NCBI GenBank assembly: GCA_029267795.1
Contig: JAJUHR010000044.1
Coordinates: forward strand, 1 to 9,840
Source: Planctomycetota bacterium
GTDB taxonomy: Bacteria; Planctomycetota; Phycisphaerae; Phycisphaerales; Phycisphaeraceae
Direction of reading: 5' to 3'
DNA length: 9,840 nucleotides
The notes under the pieces were generated by a model. The model was not told where the DNA came from, did not search any database, and worked only from the letters and a program-made list of their open reading frames with translations. Below, piece by piece: positions 7,801 through 9,840 of this stretch. Made by a program: the position numbers and the translations under genes. The first letter of the stretch is position 1. Each line of letters starts with the position of its first letter.

Positions 7801-8680
7801 TAAACTCCAGCCGCTGCTGCTCCAGGTGCAGGTGCTGGGCGTGCAGGGTTTGTCGGTCCCCTTCCACAGATGACAGCTCGCGTTCCTGCTGTTCGAGCCG
7901 CTGCTGCGCTTCGGCCCGCTCCTTTTCGCCCGCCTCCAACTGCTGGTTGAGGCTGTCCAGTTGCGACCGCAGTTGGTGGTACTCGGCGAGCACCCATGTG
8001 GTCTGCAGCTGCTGGAGCTGGGCTGAGTATTGCTGGTAGTTTCGCGCCTTGGCGGCCTGGATCTTGACGCTGTGCAGCCGGCGTTCGGTATCCTGCAGCC
8101 GCTGCTGGGCCAGGCCCAGGTTCTGCTGCGCCCGTTCGAGCTTGCGGATCGCCTCTTTTTTGCGGGCTTTGGACCGGCTGATCCCGGCGGCCTCCTCGAA
8201 GATCTCTCGCCGCTGCTGGGCATCGGCCTGCAGCAGCACGTCCACCTTGCCCTGTTCGATGATCGAATACGCGTCGGTCCCGACCCCCGTGTCCATGAAC
8301 AGCTCGCGGATGTCCCGCAGCCGGCACCGCTGCTTGTTCAGCAGGTACTCGCTGGACCCGTCCCGGTACAGTTGGCGGGTGACCGCGACCGTGTCGCACT
8401 CGAGCGGTAGTTTGCGGTCGCAGTTGTCGAACGTGAGGGTGACGCCCGCCATGCCCGCGGGCTTGCGGGTGGCTGAGCCATTGAAGATCACGTCCAGCAT
8501 CGCCTCGCCGCGCAGGCTCTTGGCGGACTGTTCGCCCAGCACCCAGCGGATCGCGTCCACCACGTTGGACTTGCCGCACCCGTTGGGCCCGACGATGCCG
8601 GTGATCGGCGCCTCGAAGGTCAGCTCCGTCTTATCCGCGAACGACTTGAAACCGCAGATCGTCAGCTTGGCAAGGCGCAT
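4856..8680 (-). CDS. smc: Chromosome segregation ATPase SMC
   Basis: SMC is the core ATPase of bacterial condensin. It dimerises, works with ScpA and ScpB, and extrudes or tethers DNA to organise and segregate the chromosome. Seen in the 1274 residues: an N-terminal head with GFKSFADKT (10-18), Walker A GPNGCGKS (31-38) and IIEQGKVD (140-147, the Q-loop region); a long Gln/Glu/Arg-rich coiled coil (about 170-500); a hinge domain (about 505-680); a return coil (about 690-1050); and the C-terminal head with signature LSGGEK (1116-1121), Walker B FCVLDE (1140-1145) and D-loop. All ATPase motifs are intact. It is longer than the usual 1,170-1,200, mainly through a 65-residue hydrophilic tail after KRVAVKFD (1199-1206). 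ATG 8680 is chosen because GGAGG lies nine bases before it; ATG 8686 is possible, and the frame is open to 8746. scpA and scpB are not in the window. It has its own promoter candidate. Confidence 0.98.
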   Translation of the reverse strand: MRLAKLTICGFKSFADKTELTFEAPITGIVGPNGCGKSNVVDAIRWVLGEQSAKSLRGEAMLDVIFNGSATRKPAGMAGVTLTFDNCDRKLPLECDTVAVTRQLYRDGSSEYLLNKQRCRLRDIRELFMDTGVGTDAYSIIEQGKVDVLLQADAQQRREIFEEAAGISRSKARKKEAIRKLERAQQNLGLAQQRLQDTERRLHSVKIQAAKARNYQQYSAQLQQLQTTWVLAEYHQLRSQLDSLNQQLEAGEKERAEAQQRLEQQERELSSVEGDRQTLHAQHLHLEQQRLEFKAQKEQAEQRWRFAQAAIADLANQAERDQRHLAELIDRRDQVLAELARLGSQIEQLGALQAGSTSKLEAAQAQTRELQQELNEKRGAIEDEKSGIITLMRRTAQLHNQIQSIDVVERNLVHASQKIGERAGLIAEELERLLRNQDDVSEKKAEVQALIEAQGAHLQQHTAQAAQLHEQKSQLAERLAQWREQRSALASRLSVLQEMQDRQEGVADPVKAILAAQALPREGGGAFRFVRGLLVSAIETDPEQPDHARLIEAALGEHQQALVIDRLADLCEGAAAEGAREAIQALAGRVTFLPIDQCAADTADRAAEPPPLPAGVPSAVDWVRYPDWIRPIVSRVLGRTLIVADLQAAARLRAELPTGYRFVTRGGEVLEADGRVTAGPLSSPSNGNGGLISRRSELARLQRQITRLDEAIAQENNRLGELSDQLAHVEKVAHDLRSAISEGQAMRAELSSRLEGLTAQIAQLQREQPVLAAETEQIHRQLREADRQRRTHQDEARRLEEDSRSREQAVAALQAQVAELSTKLEHAREAETTLRVEAGKLAEQLSASHRQLRQAQIASEDIQRQHKAVAEQLNRHRQRTTELQDTAFEAQKHAEEAETRHRELGVRCDLLQHRLDKLAATLEGLQVSLVARREAVEAQNRRVHELQMIQRELQVKLATVEQRGQEQVGLVLAEAHKDYQPQEVDWAALEEQVRQLREKLQRLGTVNLDAIHEQNELEKTQKELATQVEDILSAKAQLERLIRQINEESRKRFEQTFEQVRENFAGKDGMFRRLFGGGRADLTLVPDESGQVDVLESGIEIIAKPPGKEPQSISLLSGGEKTMTAVALLMSIFQAKPSPFCVLDEVDAALDDANVERFTQVVRSFLDRSHFIIITHHKRTMQVADTLYGITMQERGVSKRVAVKFDQVGPHGRIAAEAVGAQERADRAAAEVESPQGEEAGLHEPARLGPEPSLRQRLAAMYEDAGPVEVGTGE

Positions 8681-8688
8681 GCGCATCG

Positions 8689-8694
8689 ACCTCC
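8689..8694 (-). promoter_or_regulatory. Ribosome binding site of smc
   Basis: GGAGGT on the - strand is the strongest Shine-Dalgarno match in the window. GGAGG ends nine bases before ATG 8680 but only three before ATG 8686, which favours 8680 as the start of SMC. Confidence 0.7.
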
Positions 8695-8702
8695 ATGTCG
8701 GT

Positions 8703-8733
8703 ATTATCGGCCTCGGGTCGATCGGCCCGTCAA
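8703..8733 (-). promoter_or_regulatory. Candidate sigma70-like promoter of smc
   Basis: Read on the - strand: TTGACG (8733-8728, 5 of 6 to the -35 consensus), a 19-base spacer, then GATAAT (8708-8703, 5 of 6 to the -10 consensus). The spacer is longer than the ideal 17, so strength is uncertain. It contains CGGG/CCGG-type inverted arms around a CGATCG palindrome (8714-8729), which could be a repressor site. The predicted transcript would start near 8696, only a few bases before the Shine-Dalgarno. The rest of the 257-base gap (8681-8937) holds no gene or terminator I can support. Confidence 0.45.
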
Positions 8734-8937
8734 ATTCGTGACCCATCCGTGGGTCCGCCCCGTCCCCTGCTTATATCTCTTGCCATGGGATGCCTCTACG
8801 GCTACCTGCCGGGCTGTCGATCATGGCCTTGATCTTCCATTCGATCTTTCAGGACGTCGGCACGGGCGGCCCCTGGGCCTCGCCGTTCGTTAGCGTACCA
8901 GACACGCCGGGCAAAGTCCGGCTCGTGCGGGTTGGGG

Positions 8938-9840
8938 TTACCCGCCGCTCGGCGTGGTCTCCGGCCTGGGGCTTTCCTGGGACACCGCCTGCGCCTGGGC
9001 GATCGCCGCCGCCAGCGGGCTGATCTGCAAGCTCACCGGCGCCTCAACGATCTTTTGTTGACACAACGCGTAGACCACGTCCACCACTTGCCCATAGGTC
9101 AGGTCGAACCCTTCCTCGGGCTGCTCCAGCGTCGGGCGGTGCGCCAGCAACCCCGCCACGTCCGCCAGCGTCGGTGGAGCTTCCAGCGTGCGGCCCTGCG
9201 TTTGACCGGGCGGCTGGTAAAACACCTGCACCGGGTCGTGCGGGCCGTCGCTGCGCAGCATCAGCCGATTGTCCCACGTCCGCCAGACGAACGGCCCTTC
9301 GAACCCGAGCGTCGGGTTGAAGATCACCAGCCGCGGCGTGCGCGCCTGCGCGATGTACACCAGCGGTTTGCGGGACGGCACCAGGTCGATCACGAATTTG
9401 AACCGCTCCTTCTCACCGATCGGCACCCTCTGGATGATCGGGTCGTTGATGGTCGCCAGCGACTCGTACGCCGCGACCCGCACCGACGCCTCTTCGTCGT
9501 CCAGCAAGATGTGCAGCCGCTGCGTCCCCCGCAGGCTCCTCGGCAGGTTCACCAGCAGCCTCGCGGTCTGTGCCCGGACCGTCGGGTCCGCAGACAGGGC
9601 CAGGAGCGCCAACTGGTCCATGGTGGCCTCGTCCTCCAGCCACGTGCCCGCATCCAGCGCCGCCAGCCTCACCTCCAGCTTGGGGTGGTCGTAGTACCGC
9701 CGCAGCACCGGCAGCGCCGTCTTGCCCACGCTCTCCCACGCCAGGACCACGTCCCCGGCCCATTTCGGTTCGGCCACCAACAGGTCCGCCAGCTTCTGGG
9801 CCTGTTCTTGCTCAAAGTTGGCCGATCGTTGCACGTACAG
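8938..9840 (-). CDS. HEAT-like repeat protein of unknown function, C-terminal part
   Basis: I do not recognise this gene with certainty. The frame is open to the right edge, so the N-terminus is missing; an internal GTG at 9834 is not a convincing start. Residues are numbered from that GTG. Three helical pairs resembling HEAT repeats lie at about 36-66, 70-97 and 103-130, each with the typical '[L/V].[V/T]R..A' second helix (LEVRLAAL, PTVRAQTA, ASVRVAAY). A mixed alpha/beta domain of unknown type follows (about 135-270; RVPIGEKERFKFVIDLV, RTPRLVIFNP, GPFVWRTWDNRLML). A Pro/Ser/Thr-rich tail ends the protein. HEAT repeats usually bind other proteins. Some planctomycete proteins annotated as FlgI-like carry HEAT repeats, and this could be the end of one, but that is from memory and not shown here. 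It lies 257 bases before smc on the same strand; smc has its own promoter candidate, so the genes are probably not linked. Confidence 0.6.
   Translation of the reverse strand: MYVQRSANFEQEQAQKLADLLVAEPKWAGDVVLAWESVGKTALPVLRRYYDHPKLEVRLAALDAGTWLEDEATMDQLALLALSADPTVRAQTARLLVNLPRSLRGTQRLHILLDDEEASVRVAAYESLATINDPIIQRVPIGEKERFKFVIDLVPSRKPLVYIAQARTPRLVIFNPTLGFEGPFVWRTWDNRLMLRSDGPHDPVQVFYQPPGQTQGRTLEAPPTLADVAGLLAHRPTLEQPEEGFDLTYGQVVDVVYALCQQKIVEAPVSLQISPLAAAIAQAQAVSQESPRPETTPSGG

Noticed and set aside
6305..7873. Long open frame (522 codons) on the + strand opposite smc
   Set aside because: It is antisense to a well-conserved coiled-coil gene in GC-rich DNA, where the opposite frame often lacks stops. 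It encodes no recognisable domain. The other + strand frames across smc (for example 5201-6244 and 8049-8741) are rejected for the same reason.
8680..8696. ATG at 8696 directly after the smc -10 box as a leaderless smc start
   Set aside because: It is out of frame with SMC, and a good Shine-Dalgarno serves ATG 8680.
8869..8880. GGCC/GGCC hairpin downstream of the HEAT-like gene
   Set aside because: It has a four-base stem in GC-rich DNA, no T-run and a distance of about 60 bases from the stop; it is indistinguishable from chance.
8790..9023. Small + strand frame (77 codons) in the gap upstream of smc
   Set aside because: It overlaps the end of the HEAT-like gene, is Pro/Gly/Arg-rich in the overlap, and has no ribosome binding site. 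I see nothing to support it as a gene.
1..9840. A defence, secretion, CRISPR or mobile-element system
   Set aside because: I found no repeat array, transposase, integrase, terminal repeats, tRNA-like attachment site or defence domain. All the large genes are housekeeping or envelope types.

Overview
This window is a GC-rich stretch (roughly two thirds G+C by eye) of a bacterial chromosome. It is densely coded and most of it is housekeeping. The ThiD2-ThiE fusion, the HEAT-like protein with a large unclassified C-terminal domain, and the base composition would suit a planctomycete, perhaps of the Phycisphaerae. That is an inference with modest confidence, because there is no rRNA or other marker in the window.

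The left part, read on the + strand, holds a large polytopic membrane protein resembling GT-C (family 39, ArnT/PMT-like) glycosyltransferases at 35-1879. A thiamine-phosphate synthase follows at 1945-2985, carrying an N-terminal ThiD2-type HMP-phosphate kinase domain. The two are 65 bases apart and may share a transcript. They converge on the right part, which is read entirely on the - strand.

In the direction of - strand transcription, the right part begins with the C-terminal 300 residues of a HEAT-like protein (8938-9840, running off the window). Next come a complete smc chromosome-condensation gene (4856-8680), nuoD for the quinone-site subunit of respiratory complex I (3524-4732), and a cyclophilin-type peptidyl-prolyl isomerase (3040-3477). 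smc and nuoD each have a recognisable sigma70-like promoter. The nuoD promoter sits so close to its ATG that the transcript could be leaderless. The cyclophilin starts at TTG with a good Shine-Dalgarno and follows nuoD by 46 bases, so the two may be co-transcribed.

The proteins belong to unrelated processes: envelope glycosylation, cofactor synthesis, protein folding, respiration and chromosome segregation. I see no defence system, mobile element, CRISPR array, tRNA, rRNA or riboswitch. No non-coding gap exceeds 300 bases. The longest is 8681-8937 (257 bases), which holds the smc promoter and nothing else I can support. The points most worth a second look are nuoD separated from other nuo genes, its promoter placed against the start codon, a 10-base motif shared upstream of nuoD and the cyclophilin, the C-terminal tail of SMC, and the unclassified C-terminal domain of the HEAT-like protein.
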